64,000 nt of DNA. Origin: Chryseobacterium oranimense (GTDB lineage: Bacteria; Bacteroidota; Bacteroidia; Flavobacteriales; Weeksellaceae). How positions within the stretch are numbered: the stretch's first letter is position 1; each line of letters starts with the position of its first letter. The notes under the pieces were generated by a model that was given only the letters and a program-made list of their open reading frames with translations, did no database searches and was not told the origin of the DNA. The stretch covers positions 434,001 through 498,000 of the forward strand of contig NZ_CP104203.1 in assembly GCF_025244725.1 (NCBI RefSeq), read 5' to 3'. Positions 1 through 8,499 of this stretch are shown here, piece by piece. The position numbers and the translations under genes were made by a program.

Positions 1-108
1 TTGTTATAGGGTATAGATTATACTTGTCTCGATTTTGAACATTTTAAATGATCTTTTTGATAGCTGAGGCCTATAGGATTGTCTAATTTTATCCCATCAA
101 TGACTGAT

Positions 109-471
109 ATGAAAAATAGAGTCCTGTTATTCCTTTTCGCAATGTTTTTTACCGCTTTATGTGCAGGTTTTTTTGCAGGTAAAGGAAAAACTCAGTCATA
201 TTTTGGTGAAGATTCAAAAACACAGCTTTTCAAGCATGTGGACCAGCAGGGCCAGCCTGAAATTTACAATGTTTCAGATGATCAGGGCACACAGGACTCC
301 GGCGATTTTGAAAAAGTAAAATTTGATTATGCCATCACTACCCAGCAATGGCTGAACTTTTTCTTTACCAGCTATTCTTATCATACTCCAATCGCGGCTG
401 TTCAAAATCGCGTTCATATTACAGCACCCAGGTACATTCTGTATCATTCTCTGCAGATTGCAGGCTGTTAA
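109..471 (+). CDS. Small exported hypothetical protein
   Basis: A 120-residue protein of unknown function. The first 25 or so residues (MKNRVLLFLFAMFF...) form a charged start and a hydrophobic stretch, so it is probably exported or membrane anchored. The rest is polar, with no motif I recognise. ATG codons at 100 and 109 are both possible. I chose 109 because it puts the basic residues directly before the hydrophobic stretch; the frame also stays open upstream to a TTG at 79. It lies 151 bases before ureA on the same strand, but nothing links it to urease. Confidence 0.55.
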   Translation: MKNRVLLFLFAMFFTALCAGFFAGKGKTQSYFGEDSKTQLFKHVDQQGQPEIYNVSDDQGTQDSGDFEKVKFDYAITTQQWLNFFFTSYSYHTPIAAVQNRVHITAPRYILYHSLQIAGC

Positions 472-622
472 TCCTTTTCAACCTTAAATGATTCCCTGTG
501 ATTTGTATATCAATACAGATCCTTAAGATTCATTTTCCTGTTTTTTAAATATTTCGAGTATATCTATTTGTCTTTTCAAAAGGCAGACGGGATATCCTAT
601 ATCCAATTTAAAATAAAATACA

Positions 623-925
623 ATGCATTTAACACCTAGAGAAACGGAAAAGCTCATGCTATTCCTGGCAGGCGAACTTGCCCTGAAAAGAAAGGCCAGA
701 GGTCTTAAACTTAACTATCCGGAATCCATTGCGCTTATCAGCCATTTTCTGCTTGAAGGCGCAAGAGACGGGAAAAAAGTGGCCGAACTGATGCAGGAAG
801 GCGCTAATCTTCTTACCAAAGATGATGTCATGCCCGGAGTGTCAGAAATGATCCACGACGTACAGATTGAAGCAACCTTTCCGGACGGAACCAAGCTGGT
901 AACCGTACATAACCCAATCCGCTAA
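623..925 (+). CDS. ureA: Urease subunit gamma
   Basis: The 100-residue small subunit of urease, which hydrolyses urea to ammonia and carbamate in the cytoplasm as part of the (alpha beta gamma) complex. Length and sequence match the family throughout: the [10 protein letters not shown] start, the [10 protein letters not shown] segment and the [13 protein letters not shown]-terminus. Gamma, beta and alpha are separate genes, as in most bacteria (in Helicobacter gamma and beta are fused). It is the first gene of the urease run. The 151-base upstream gap is AT-rich; I could not find a full TTG/TAnnTTTG promoter pair there. Confidence 0.97.
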   Translation: MHLTPRETEKLMLFLAGELALKRKARGLKLNYPESIALISHFLLEGARDGKKVAELMQEGANLLTKDDVMPGVSEMIHDVQIEATFPDGTKLVTVHNPIR

Positions 926-939
926 TACCTATTTCTATT

Positions 940-1308
940 ATGATACCAGGAGAAATATTTGTAAAAGAAGGCACTATTATCTGCAATGAAGGCAGAAAAA
1001 CTGTCAAAATAAAAGTTGTTAATACAGGAGACCGTCCTATTCAGGTAGGCTCCCACTTCCATTTCTTTGAAGTGAATAAAGCGATGAGCTTTGACAGGAA
1101 TGCAGCTTTTGGAAAAAGACTGAATATCGTGGCAAGTACCGCCGTCCGTTTTGAACCGGGAGAAGAAAAAGAAGTAGAATTGGTGGAAATAGGCGGAACA
1201 AAAAAAGCTATGGGCTTCAATAATCTTGTAGACGGGCAGACAAATTCTGAGGATCAGAAAAAAGTAAGCCTTGCAAAAGCTGAACAATTAAACTTTAAAA
1301 CACACTAA
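940..1308 (+). CDS. ureB: Urease subunit beta
   Basis: The 122-residue beta subunit of urease. It starts with [11 protein letters not shown] and contains the conserved block [16 protein letters not shown] and the later [13 protein letters not shown] strand, all characteristic of UreB. It is somewhat longer than the roughly 100-residue enterobacterial form because of a charged C-terminal tail ending in QLNFKTH. It begins 14 bases after ureA and ends one base before the ureC start, so the three structural genes are almost certainly co-transcribed and translated in stoichiometric amounts. Confidence 0.97.
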   Translation: MIPGEIFVKEGTIICNEGRKTVKIKVVNTGDRPIQVGSHFHFFEVNKAMSFDRNAAFGKRLNIVASTAVRFEPGEEKEVELVEIGGTKKAMGFNNLVDGQTNSEDQKKVSLAKAEQLNFKTH

Positions 1309-1309
1309 G

Positions 1310-3031
1310 ATGAGCTTAAACGTAGACAGAAAACAATATGCCAATATATTAGGACCTACAGCCGGTGACAAAATCAGACTGGGGGATACTGAGATTATTA
1401 TTGAAATAGAAAAAGATTTCACCCACTATGGTGACGAAGCCGTTTTCGGAGGAGGAAAAACCGTTCGTGACGGAATGGGGCAGAACGTTACCGCAAAAAG
1501 AAACGAAGGAGTCCTGGATCTTTGCATCACGGGAGCTGTGATCATCGATCACTGGGGAATTGTAAAAGGAGACATCGGAATCAAAGACGGTAAAATTGTA
1601 GGAATTGGAAAAGCCGGAAACCCGGATACCATGGACGGCGTTTCTCCAAACATGATTATCGGCGCCTCTACAGAAGTTCATGGCGGAAAAGGATATATCG
1701 TAACCGCCGGAGGAATTGATACCCACATTCACTATATCTGTCCGCAGCAGATCGAAACCTCTTTGTATAGCGGAATTACCACAATGATTGGCGGAGGAAC
1801 AGGACCCAATGACGGAACTAATGCAACAACCGTTACTCCGGGGAAATTCAATATGCAGAAAATGCTTGAAGCTGCCGAAGAATATCCTATGAACCTGGGT
1901 TTCTTCGGAAAAGGAAACTGTTCTGCAGAAGCCCCTATTGAGGAGCAGGTAGAAGCTGGAGCTTTAGGGGTAAAAATCCACGAAGACTGGGGAGCAACTC
2001 CCGCTACTATTGATGCCGCATTAAAAGTGGCCGATAAATATGACGTTCAGGTAGCCATCCACACCGATACCCTAAATGAAGGAGGCTTCCTGGAAGATAC
2101 CATGAGAGCCATCAACGGAAGAGTGATCCACACGTTCCATACAGAAGGAGCAGGAGGAGGCCATGCCCCGGACATCATCAAGGCAGCTATGTATCCGAAT
2201 GTACTTCCCGCTTCCACAAACCCTACGCGTCCTTATACGATAAATACCATTGATGAGCATTTGGATATGCTGATGGTATGCCATCATTTAAGCAAAAATA
2301 TACCTGAAGATGTAGCATTTGCAGATTCACGTATCCGTCCGGAAACCATTGCAGCAGAAGATATTCTTCATGATATGGGTGTTTTCAGTATTATGAGCTC
2401 AGATTCCCAGGCCATGGGAAGACCTGGTGAAGTAATTACCAGAACGTGGCAGACGGCAAGCAAAATGAAAGAGCAGAGAGGAAACCTGGAAGAAGATAAA
2501 GATGGAGGAAATGATAACTACAGAGCCAAAAGATATGTGGCAAAATATACCATCAATCCGGCTATTGCGCACGGTATTTCAGAATATGTGGGATCTCTTG
2601 AAGAAGGAAAAATAGCTGACCTTGTGATCTGGAAGCCTGCATTATTCGGAGTGAAACCGGAAATGATCGTAAAAGGAGGATTTGTGATTGCCGCTAAAAT
2701 GGGTGACCCGAATGCCTCTATTCCTACGCCACAGCCGGTTATTTACAGAAATATGTTTGGCGCGCACGGAAAAGCAAAATTCGGAACCTGCGTGAACTTC
2801 GTTTCCCAGATTTCTATTGATAACGGGACAATAGCATCCTACAAGCTGGAAAAAACCATCCTGCCGGTGAAAAACTGCAGAAATATTTCTAAAAAGGATC
2901 TGATCCACAACGATAAAACACCTGTAATAGAAGTGAATCCCGAAAACTACAAAGTAACGGTAGACGGTGAATACATCACCTGTGAACCTGCGGAAAAGCT
3001 TCCTTTAACACAGTTGTATTACCTGTTTTAA
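1310..3031 (+). CDS. ureC: Urease subunit alpha (catalytic)
   Basis: The 573-residue catalytic subunit, an amidohydrolase-fold enzyme with a di-nickel centre. Visible landmarks are the [10 protein letters not shown] metal-ligand stretch, Lys222 in GVKIHEDWG (the carbamylated bridging lysine), the flap Cys324-His325 in MVCHH, and the SDSQAMGR segment. Length is normal for the family (about 567-573) and nothing essential seems missing. It starts one base after ureB. A short GC-rich hairpin follows at 3041, so it may end the first transcriptional segment of the locus. Confidence 0.98.
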   Translation: MSLNVDRKQYANILGPTAGDKIRLGDTEIIIEIEKDFTHYGDEAVFGGGKTVRDGMGQNVTAKRNEGVLDLCITGAVIIDHWGIVKGDIGIKDGKIVGIGKAGNPDTMDGVSPNMIIGASTEVHGGKGYIVTAGGIDTHIHYICPQQIETSLYSGITTMIGGGTGPNDGTNATTVTPGKFNMQKMLEAAEEYPMNLGFFGKGNCSAEAPIEEQVEAGALGVKIHEDWGATPATIDAALKVADKYDVQVAIHTDTLNEGGFLEDTMRAINGRVIHTFHTEGAGGGHAPDIIKAAMYPNVLPASTNPTRPYTINTIDEHLDMLMVCHHLSKNIPEDVAFADSRIRPETIAAEDILHDMGVFSIMSSDSQAMGRPGEVITRTWQTASKMKEQRGNLEEDKDGGNDNYRAKRYVAKYTINPAIAHGISEYVGSLEEGKIADLVIWKPALFGVKPEMIVKGGFVIAAKMGDPNASIPTPQPVIYRNMFGAHGKAKFGTCVNFVSQISIDNGTIASYKLEKTILPVKNCRNISKKDLIHNDKTPVIEVNPENYKVTVDGEYITCEPAEKLPLTQLYYLF

Positions 3032-3040
3032 TCTTGAGTT

Positions 3041-3067
3041 AAGGCTCGGTATAACCCCGGGCCTTTT
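3041..3067 (+). terminator. Hairpin after ureC, weak terminator or attenuator
   Basis: AAGGCTCGG pairs with CCGGGCCTT (one G-T wobble) across a 7-base loop, followed by only four T. This is a stable stem with a short T-run, so partial termination between the structural and accessory genes is plausible. Transcript stabilisation at the 3' end of ureABC is an alternative. Confidence 0.5.
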
Positions 3068-3102
3068 CAAAAGAATAATATAAACTAACATTGACAGACT
3101 AA

Positions 3103-3753
3103 ATGAAATATTTAAATAAAACCGCTTTTTCCCTTGCCCTAGCCGGAATGTCTATATTTTCCGGCAAAATGAACGGACAGTTTCTGGGAGGAAAAAGGCT
3201 GAAAGATGATGAAGAAGGACCAAAAGGCCAATTCATGGTTTACGGCTCATTGGATTATTCAAAAATAACAACACCTTCAAGCAGCTCCAGCACCGTTTCA
3301 AGTGCACCGATCGGATTGGGGTATTTTATCAATAATAATGATGTTATCGGGGTAAATTATGCTTATTCACAAAATTCTGTGAACCATAATGTAGTCTATA
3401 AGCAGAATGAAGCCGGAATCTGGTACAGCCCTTCACTGGCACTCGGGAAATATTTCCTTCTGATTGCGCAGGTTGATGCCCATTATGTATGGGGGCAACA
3501 GGTAACGGGCACAGCAGAAACTATGGAGAATTTTAACGGATACCGACTTCGTGCCTATCCTTTGATCGGGATTGTGCTGGGCGGAGGCTGGGCCCTGAAA
3601 TTCAAGTTTGCAGAACTTTCTATGCTTCAGACCAAAACCAAACAGGAAGGCTGGACGAAAAGTTATGTGGCAGGAATCAGCGGTTCAACATTCGGAGTGG
3701 GAATTTCCAAAAATCTTGATTTCAGAAAAAAAACAAAAAAAGATGATAATTAA
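3103..3753 (+). CDS. Outer-membrane beta-barrel protein inside the urease operon
   Basis: A 216-residue protein with a signal peptide (about residues 1-25) and a body of alternating aromatic/hydrophobic strands (GQFMVYGSLDYS, IGLGYFINNNDVIGVNYAYS, YFLLIAQVDAHYVW) typical of a small outer-membrane beta-barrel. I do not recognise a named family. Its 3' end overlaps the ureE start by 11 bases, so its translation is probably coupled to that of the urease maturation genes. Position suggests a role with urease, such as a pore for urea, ammonia or nickel across the outer membrane, but that is inference only. Confidence 0.75.
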   Translation: MKYLNKTAFSLALAGMSIFSGKMNGQFLGGKRLKDDEEGPKGQFMVYGSLDYSKITTPSSSSSTVSSAPIGLGYFINNNDVIGVNYAYSQNSVNHNVVYKQNEAGIWYSPSLALGKYFLLIAQVDAHYVWGQQVTGTAETMENFNGYRLRAYPLIGIVLGGGWALKFKFAELSMLQTKTKQEGWTKSYVAGISGSTFGVGISKNLDFRKKTKKDDN

Positions 3754-4252
3754 CGAAGCAATCGGCAATCTTTCCCAAAATCCGACAACAAAAGCTGTTG
3801 ATTTCCTTGATCTGGAATGGTTTGAAACCACCAAAAGAATTCAGCGAAAAAAAACAAGACAGGGAACAGATGTCGCCATTAAATTTCTCCGCGAAGGACA
3901 ACGTTTGCGTGAAGGAGATATCCTCTTTGAAACCGAAGAAAAAGTGATTGCCGTAAACGTTCTGGAAACCGAAGCTATCGTCATGTCGCCGGGCTCACTG
4001 CTGGAAATGGGAACCGTTTGCTACGAGATCGGAAACAAACATATCCCACTTTTTATTCAGGATGATAAAGTGCTTCTTCCTTTTGAAATGCCGATGTTCA
4101 GATGGCTGGAAGCAAGCGGATTTAAACCGGAAAAACAGACCGTAAAACTGCTTAATCTCCTTAAATCCAATGTGGAACCTCACGGACACGGAAGCCTGGG
4201 ATCATCAATTTTTACCAAAATCTTAAAAATGGCCGCTCCAAAAGATGAATAA
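3743..4252 (+). CDS. ureE: Urease accessory protein UreE (nickel metallochaperone)
   Basis: A 169-residue metallochaperone that delivers nickel to the UreG/UreF/UreD complex during urease maturation. The N-terminal domain (residues 1-70) and the ferredoxin-like C-terminal domain (YEIGNKHIPLFI ... MFRWLEASGF) are typical, ending with EPHGHGSLGSS. It lacks the long His-rich tail seen in Klebsiella UreE and has only a short HGHG, so nickel storage capacity is probably low. The open frame reaches back to 3608, but the ATG at 3743 gives the normal UreE N-terminus and avoids a long overlap with the barrel gene. It overlaps ureF by 8 bases. Confidence 0.92.
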   Translation: MIINEAIGNLSQNPTTKAVDFLDLEWFETTKRIQRKKTRQGTDVAIKFLREGQRLREGDILFETEEKVIAVNVLETEAIVMSPGSLLEMGTVCYEIGNKHIPLFIQDDKVLLPFEMPMFRWLEASGFKPEKQTVKLLNLLKSNVEPHGHGSLGSSIFTKILKMAAPKDE

Positions 4253-4943
4253 TATGAATTTAAATTTCCTGTCAGGCCTGCTTCATTTGTCTGATCCAAC
4301 TCTTCCGATAGGCGGTTATACCCATTCTAACGGGCTTGAAACCTATGTGCAACAAAGAATTGTTAATAACCTGCAAACGGCTAAAGAATTCGTTGAAAAC
4401 ATGCTTCAGTACAATATCAAATACAATGACGGAGCTTTTGTAAAACTTGCTTACAATGCCGCAGAAAATAATGATCTGGAACTGTTACTAAGCCTGGACA
4501 ATGAATGCAACGCCATAAAATGCCCGAAGGAAATCCGCCAGGCCAGCCAGAAACTGGGATTGAGATTAATTAAAATCTTCAAAAGACGGGAGCATTTTCC
4601 TCTTATGGAAGCCTTTGAAAAAGCAGTCCAGAACCGTGAAGTCAACTCACATTACTGCATCGTATTCGGAGTGTATGCTTATTTGATGAAAATACCTTTA
4701 TACGAAGCACTTTTGGGATTTTATCACACCTCTGTGGCCGGGATGATTACCAATGCTGTAAAACTGGTTCCACTGGGACAGCTGGATGGTCAGGATATCC
4801 TGTTTTCACTATATCCTGTCATGGAAAAAACAGCCAATGAAACCATGCAGTTGGACAGGGATATGGTAGGCCTCTGCAATACAGCCTTTGATATCAGATG
4901 TATGCAGCATGAAAGGCTGTATTCCAGATTATACATGTCTTAA
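4245..4943 (+). CDS. ureF: Urease accessory protein UreF
   Basis: A 232-residue all-helical accessory protein that acts with UreD and UreG in GTP-dependent assembly of the nickel centre. The N-terminal signature SDPTLPIGGYTHSNGLE matches the conserved UreF start, and the later HTSVAGMITNAVKLVPLGQ block is also family-typical. An alternative in-frame ATG at 4254 would shorten it by three residues and remove the overlap with ureE. It is followed by a 50-base gap before ureG. Confidence 0.95.
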   Translation: MNNMNLNFLSGLLHLSDPTLPIGGYTHSNGLETYVQQRIVNNLQTAKEFVENMLQYNIKYNDGAFVKLAYNAAENNDLELLLSLDNECNAIKCPKEIRQASQKLGLRLIKIFKRREHFPLMEAFEKAVQNREVNSHYCIVFGVYAYLMKIPLYEALLGFYHTSVAGMITNAVKLVPLGQLDGQDILFSLYPVMEKTANETMQLDRDMVGLCNTAFDIRCMQHERLYSRLYMS

Positions 4944-4993
4944 AAAAATAAAGAGCGGAGAAGTAGTTCGCTAAAAAAAATAAAATTTAAAAA

Positions 4994-5632
4994 ATGGAAA
5001 ACAGAAAATATATAAAAGTAGGAGTTGCCGGACCTGTGGGTTCAGGGAAAACAGCATTATTGGAACGTTTAAGCAGAAAATTATTCGGAAAATATGATCT
5101 TGGGGTGATCACGAATGATATTTATACAAAAGAAGACGCCGAGTTTATGGCAAAAAACAGTCTTCTGCCTCATGACAGAATTATTGGCGTGGAAACAGGA
5201 GGATGTCCGCACACTGCAATCCGTGAAGATGCCAGTATGAACCTGGAAGCGGTAGATGAGCTTGCAGCACGTTTCCCGGATATCGAATTGGTACTGATTG
5301 AAAGCGGCGGCGATAATTTATCTGCTACATTCAGTCCGGATCTGGCAGATGTAACCATCTTCATTATTGACGTAGCTGAAGGAGAGAAAATTCCAAGAAA
5401 AGGAGGTCCGGGCATTACAAGATCAGATCTGTTGATCATTAATAAGATAGACCTTGCACCACACGTAGGAGCCAGCCTTGAAGTAATGGAAAAAGATGCC
5501 AGAAGAATGAGAAACGGAAATCCTTTTGTGTTCACCAATCTTAAAACAGATGAAGGTCTGGATAAAGTGATCGGGTGGATCAAAAAATATGCGCTTCTGG
5601 AAGAAATTGAAGAACCGAACCTGGTAAGATAA
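4994..5632 (+). CDS. ureG: Urease accessory GTPase UreG
   Basis: A 212-residue SIMIBI-class GTPase that powers nickel insertion into urease. Visible motifs are the P-loop GPVGSGKT (residues 13-20), the metal-binding Cys71-Pro-His73 in [25 protein letters not shown], and [11 protein letters not shown] for guanine recognition. Length is normal for the family. Its stop codon is directly followed by the ureD start without any spacer, so the two are surely co-translated. Confidence 0.97.
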   Translation: MENRKYIKVGVAGPVGSGKTALLERLSRKLFGKYDLGVITNDIYTKEDAEFMAKNSLLPHDRIIGVETGGCPHTAIREDASMNLEAVDELAARFPDIELVLIESGGDNLSATFSPDLADVTIFIIDVAEGEKIPRKGGPGITRSDLLIINKIDLAPHVGASLEVMEKDARRMRNGNPFVFTNLKTDEGLDKVIGWIKKYALLEEIEEPNLVR

Positions 5633-6421
5633 ATGGACAGCCGCTTACATATCATTGCAGGATTCAAGGATGGGGGCTCTTATGTAAAGGATCTCTATGT
5701 TTCACTTCCGTTCAGGGTTGTTTCTGTAGGACAGAGGAAAAGTGACAACAAACTTTACCAGATGGTAATGACTTCTTCGCCGGGAATTCTGGATGGGGAC
5801 CATTATCACCTGGATATTGAACTGGAAAAAGGTTCATCCCTGCAACTTCAGTCACAATCCTATCAGAGATTGTTCAACATGAAAGATAAAGCTGTTCAGG
5901 AGCTTAATGTAAAGATGGATCATAATACTTCCTTTGCCTATGTTCCTCATCCCGTGGTTCCGCATGAAGATTCCAATTTTCAGAGTAAGGCTAATATTCA
6001 TGTTGGTAAAAACAGCCAGATCATTATCAGTGAAATTATTACCTGCGGAAGAAAGCACTACGGTGAGGTTTTTAAACTGAAACGTTTTCAGAACCTGATG
6101 GAAATTTATCATGAAAATAGGCTGGTGATCAAAGACAATGTTGTTATTCAGCCTGACCTGATTCCTATCAGCAGCATCGGAAATCTGGAACAGTATACCC
6201 ATCAGGGAACCCTTATTTTTTACAGCACAAAAGATAATGTTGATAAGAATAGTTTGATTGAAACGATTGCAGAAATGGCAGAACAATATAAGGAAGAAAT
6301 GGAAGCAGGGGTTTCAGCTATGGAAGATAATGGTTTTGTGGTAAGAGCTTTAGGACACGGAGGTGAACTGATGTATAATTTTTTCCTCCATATTCAGGAA
6401 ATCTTATGGTCACTGGAATAA
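5633..6421 (+). CDS. ureD: Urease accessory protein UreD (UreH)
   Basis: A 262-residue scaffold that binds apo-urease and recruits UreF and UreG. Family features include SSPGILDGDHYHLDIELE, SQSYQRLFNM and the VPHPVVPHEDSNF segment near residue 105. Its place at the end of the accessory genes (ureEFGD) is common outside the enterobacteria, where ureD usually comes first. The 129-base gap to the next gene contains a GC-rich palindrome that could separate transcription units. Confidence 0.93.
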   Translation: MDSRLHIIAGFKDGGSYVKDLYVSLPFRVVSVGQRKSDNKLYQMVMTSSPGILDGDHYHLDIELEKGSSLQLQSQSYQRLFNMKDKAVQELNVKMDHNTSFAYVPHPVVPHEDSNFQSKANIHVGKNSQIIISEIITCGRKHYGEVFKLKRFQNLMEIYHENRLVIKDNVVIQPDLIPISSIGNLEQYTHQGTLIFYSTKDNVDKNSLIETIAEMAEQYKEEMEAGVSAMEDNGFVVRALGHGGELMYNFFLHIQEILWSLE

Positions 6422-6466
6422 ACTGATAGGAGCTTGCAGCTTAAAACCTTGGCAATATTCAATAGG

Positions 6467-6518
6467 AGCGGGCTTTAGCCCGCTTAAAAAAATAAAAACA
6501 TCAGTAAAGGCTTTAGCC
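6467..6518 (+). repeat. Two GGCTTTAGCC-core palindromes
   Basis: AGCGGGC-TTTA-GCCCGCT (6467-6484) is a perfect 7-bp stem with a tetraloop. A shorter version with the same core, GGC-TTTA-GCC, lies at 6509-6518. The shared core suggests two copies of one short palindromic repeat. The first is followed by A-rich DNA on this strand and T-rich DNA on the other, so it may also act as a terminator. Confidence 0.6.
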
Positions 6519-6550
6519 AAAACCTATATAACACTAAGAATAACAGAAAA

Positions 6551-7252
6551 ATGGACAGTACAGTTTGGGCACTTCTCATAAGTGCCGTTTCAATAAGTTT
6601 TATACACACAGCATCAGGGCCGGATCATTATCTGCCGTTCATTGTGCTTTCAAAATCTAAAAAATGGAGCAGAATGAAAACTGCCGTATTGACCGTTATC
6701 TGCGGATTCGGACATGTATTGAGCTCTTTGATCTTAGGCTTCATAGGAGTGTTTTTAGGCTGGCAGTTAAACAAAATATCATGGTTTCAGGACATCAGAG
6801 GGAACTTTTCAGGATGGGCTTTGCTGATATTTGGGGGAATCTATCTGGTATATGGGTTGGTTCAGGCCATCAGAAACAAACCTCATAAGCATTTCGATGT
6901 GATGGGAGATGACGTCTATGTTTATGAACACAACCATACCGAAATGGTAATGCCCCAGAAAAGAATTAAAGTAACCCCACTGGTTCTTTTCATGATCTTC
7001 GTGATGGGCCCGAGTGAACCACTGATTCCCTTATTATTTTACTCAGGAGTCAAACATTCAATGTCTGAAATTGCAGTGCTGGTCATTTCATTTACTGCAA
7101 CAACAGTATTGACGATGCTGGGAATGGTCCTTTTGGGGCGCTATGGTTATTCAACATTATTCAATACAGATAAGCTGGAAAGATATATGGGTGTGGTGAG
7201 TGGCGCTGTGGTAACAGTCTGCGGCGTTGGAATGGTGTTTCTGGGATGGTAG
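6551..7252 (+). CDS. UreH/NiCoT-like nickel permease, inner membrane
   Basis: A 233-residue protein with about six hydrophobic segments. The first contains HTASGPDHYLPF, resembling the His/Asp-His signature in the first helix of nickel/cobalt permeases and UreH-type transporters. A His-rich loop (KPHKHFD ... YEHNHTEM, residues 110-135) lies between the third and fourth segments, and MGPSEPLIPLLF is also typical. Placed straight after the urease genes, it most likely brings nickel across the inner membrane for UreE/UreG. The substrate is inferred from motif and context; cobalt or another exported ion cannot be excluded. Confidence 0.8.
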   Translation: MDSTVWALLISAVSISFIHTASGPDHYLPFIVLSKSKKWSRMKTAVLTVICGFGHVLSSLILGFIGVFLGWQLNKISWFQDIRGNFSGWALLIFGGIYLVYGLVQAIRNKPHKHFDVMGDDVYVYEHNHTEMVMPQKRIKVTPLVLFMIFVMGPSEPLIPLLFYSGVKHSMSEIAVLVISFTATTVLTMLGMVLLGRYGYSTLFNTDKLERYMGVVSGAVVTVCGVGMVFLGW

Positions 7253-7329
7253 GCTAGGTTTGAGAGTCAGAGTGTTTTAGAGTTAGAGACTAGAGGCATG
7301 TAATTTTCAACTTATTATTTTCAAGGTCT

Positions 7330-7372
7330 TAAAATCTGAAATCTGATGTCTGAAATCTGGTATCTAAAAATC
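7330..7372 (+). repeat. Degenerate AATCTG(A) short-repeat spacer
   Basis: This spacer has AAATCTGAAATCTGATG followed by TCTGAAATCTGGTATCTAAA, near-tandem copies of a 7-8 base unit. A related stretch (AAAATCTAAAATCTAG, then three TTGATTC units) lies before the TonB receptor at 8391-8465. It looks like low-complexity spacer DNA, not a coding remnant. Confidence 0.5.
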
Positions 7373-7427
7373 CTTATCCCAAAGCATTAATACATTTTAC
7401 ATAAATACATGAATACATAAAAAAACT

Positions 7428-8318
7428 ATGGACGAATTTTTTAAAAAACTACCTTTTATAGACAATGTTTTAAAAGGAATCGGGCAGATCATGCTTCAGG
7501 AAAACAGATGGACGGGGCTTCTGTTTCTCATCGGTATTTTTATAGGAAGTTGGGAAGGCGGTGTCGCTGCTCTTCTTGCAACAGCAGTCGGAACATTTAC
7601 TGCAATGAAGCTGAAGTACGATCCCTCTGAGATCAACGCCGGATTATATGGATTTAGTGCGGCTTTGGTGGGAGTAGCGCTGTCCTTTATATTCCAGACA
7701 ACATTGCTTATTTGGATAATTATCATATTGGGTGGTGCTTTGGCAGCTGTGATACAGCATTTTTTCATTCAGAAAAAGATTCCGGCATTCACGTTTCCTT
7801 TTATCATCATTACTTGGGCAAGCGTATTTGTATTGCATCATTTTACGCACATTCCGCCTTCAGAAATGATCTCTGCACCGACCGAACCCTCAGATTACGA
7901 TGATTTTCTGACCTGTACCAATGCGTTTGGGGAAGTGATATTTCAGGGAGGAATAGTTTCCGGGATTATTTTCTTCGTAGCAGTTTTTATCAGTTCGCCT
8001 GTTGCAGCATTGTATGGTTTTGCAGGCTCTGTTTTGGGAGCTTATCTGTCTCATATGAACGGTGAACCCATTGAGGAGATCCATATGGGACTTTTCGGAT
8101 TCAATGCTGTACTTTCGGCTATTGTCTTTTCCGGATTTAAGAAGAAAGACGGGCTTTGGGTACTGATAGCTGTTTTCATTACCGTCGTTATAGATGATCT
8201 TCTGGTAGATCATAACACACTGAATGAATTCGGTGGTGTACTTACTTTTCCGTTTGTTGCAGGAACATGGATCACCCTTTTAATTCAAAAACTATTTAAA
8301 ACAAACAAAATAGAGTAG
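7428..8318 (+). CDS. Urea transporter (UT family)
   Basis: A 296-residue integral membrane protein of the UT urea-channel family. The diagnostic internal two-fold repeat is visible: GIGQIMLQENRWTGLLF near residue 17 corresponds to AFGEVIFQGGIVSGIIF near residue 164, and GLYGFSAALVG (about 72) corresponds to GLFGFNAVLSA (about 220). Each half forms one side of the urea pore. It carries urea down its gradient into the cytoplasm where UreABC acts. It follows the nickel permease after a 175-base repeat-bearing spacer and may have its own promoter. Confidence 0.93.
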   Translation: MDEFFKKLPFIDNVLKGIGQIMLQENRWTGLLFLIGIFIGSWEGGVAALLATAVGTFTAMKLKYDPSEINAGLYGFSAALVGVALSFIFQTTLLIWIIIILGGALAAVIQHFFIQKKIPAFTFPFIIITWASVFVLHHFTHIPPSEMISAPTEPSDYDDFLTCTNAFGEVIFQGGIVSGIIFFVAVFISSPVAALYGFAGSVLGAYLSHMNGEPIEEIHMGLFGFNAVLSAIVFSGFKKKDGLWVLIAVFITVVIDDLLVDHNTLNEFGGVLTFPFVAGTWITLLIQKLFKTNKIE

Positions 8319-8390
8319 GAAGGTTTGAGATAAGAAAGCAGGAAAGAAGAAGTATACCACACAATATCCAGATATCTTTTTGATTTATAA

Positions 8391-8465
8391 TAAAATCTAA
8401 AATCTAAAATCTAGTGTCTGAAGTCTTGTCTCTTGATTCTTGATTCTTGATTCCCAATTCCCAAC
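8391..8465 (+). repeat. Degenerate short-repeat spacer before the TonB receptor
   Basis: AAAATCTAAAATCTAAAATC is followed by three copies of TTGATTC and then CCAATTCCCAA. It is the same kind of simple degenerate repeat as at 7330-7372. An open frame runs through it into the receptor gene, but the repeat nature and lack of a signal peptide argue it is untranslated. Confidence 0.55.
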
Positions 8466-8499
8466 CCTTACTAACATTAAACAACTATATAAATCAAAA

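Noticed and set aside
3608..3742. Longer ureE reading from 3608
   Set aside because: The extra residues are the barrel gene's last coding part read in another frame; UreE homologues start at the ATG at 3743.
5170..5667. 165-codon minus-strand frame opposite ureG
   Set aside because: Lies entirely opposite a well-conserved gene and reads as low-complexity Ser/Ile-rich sequence.
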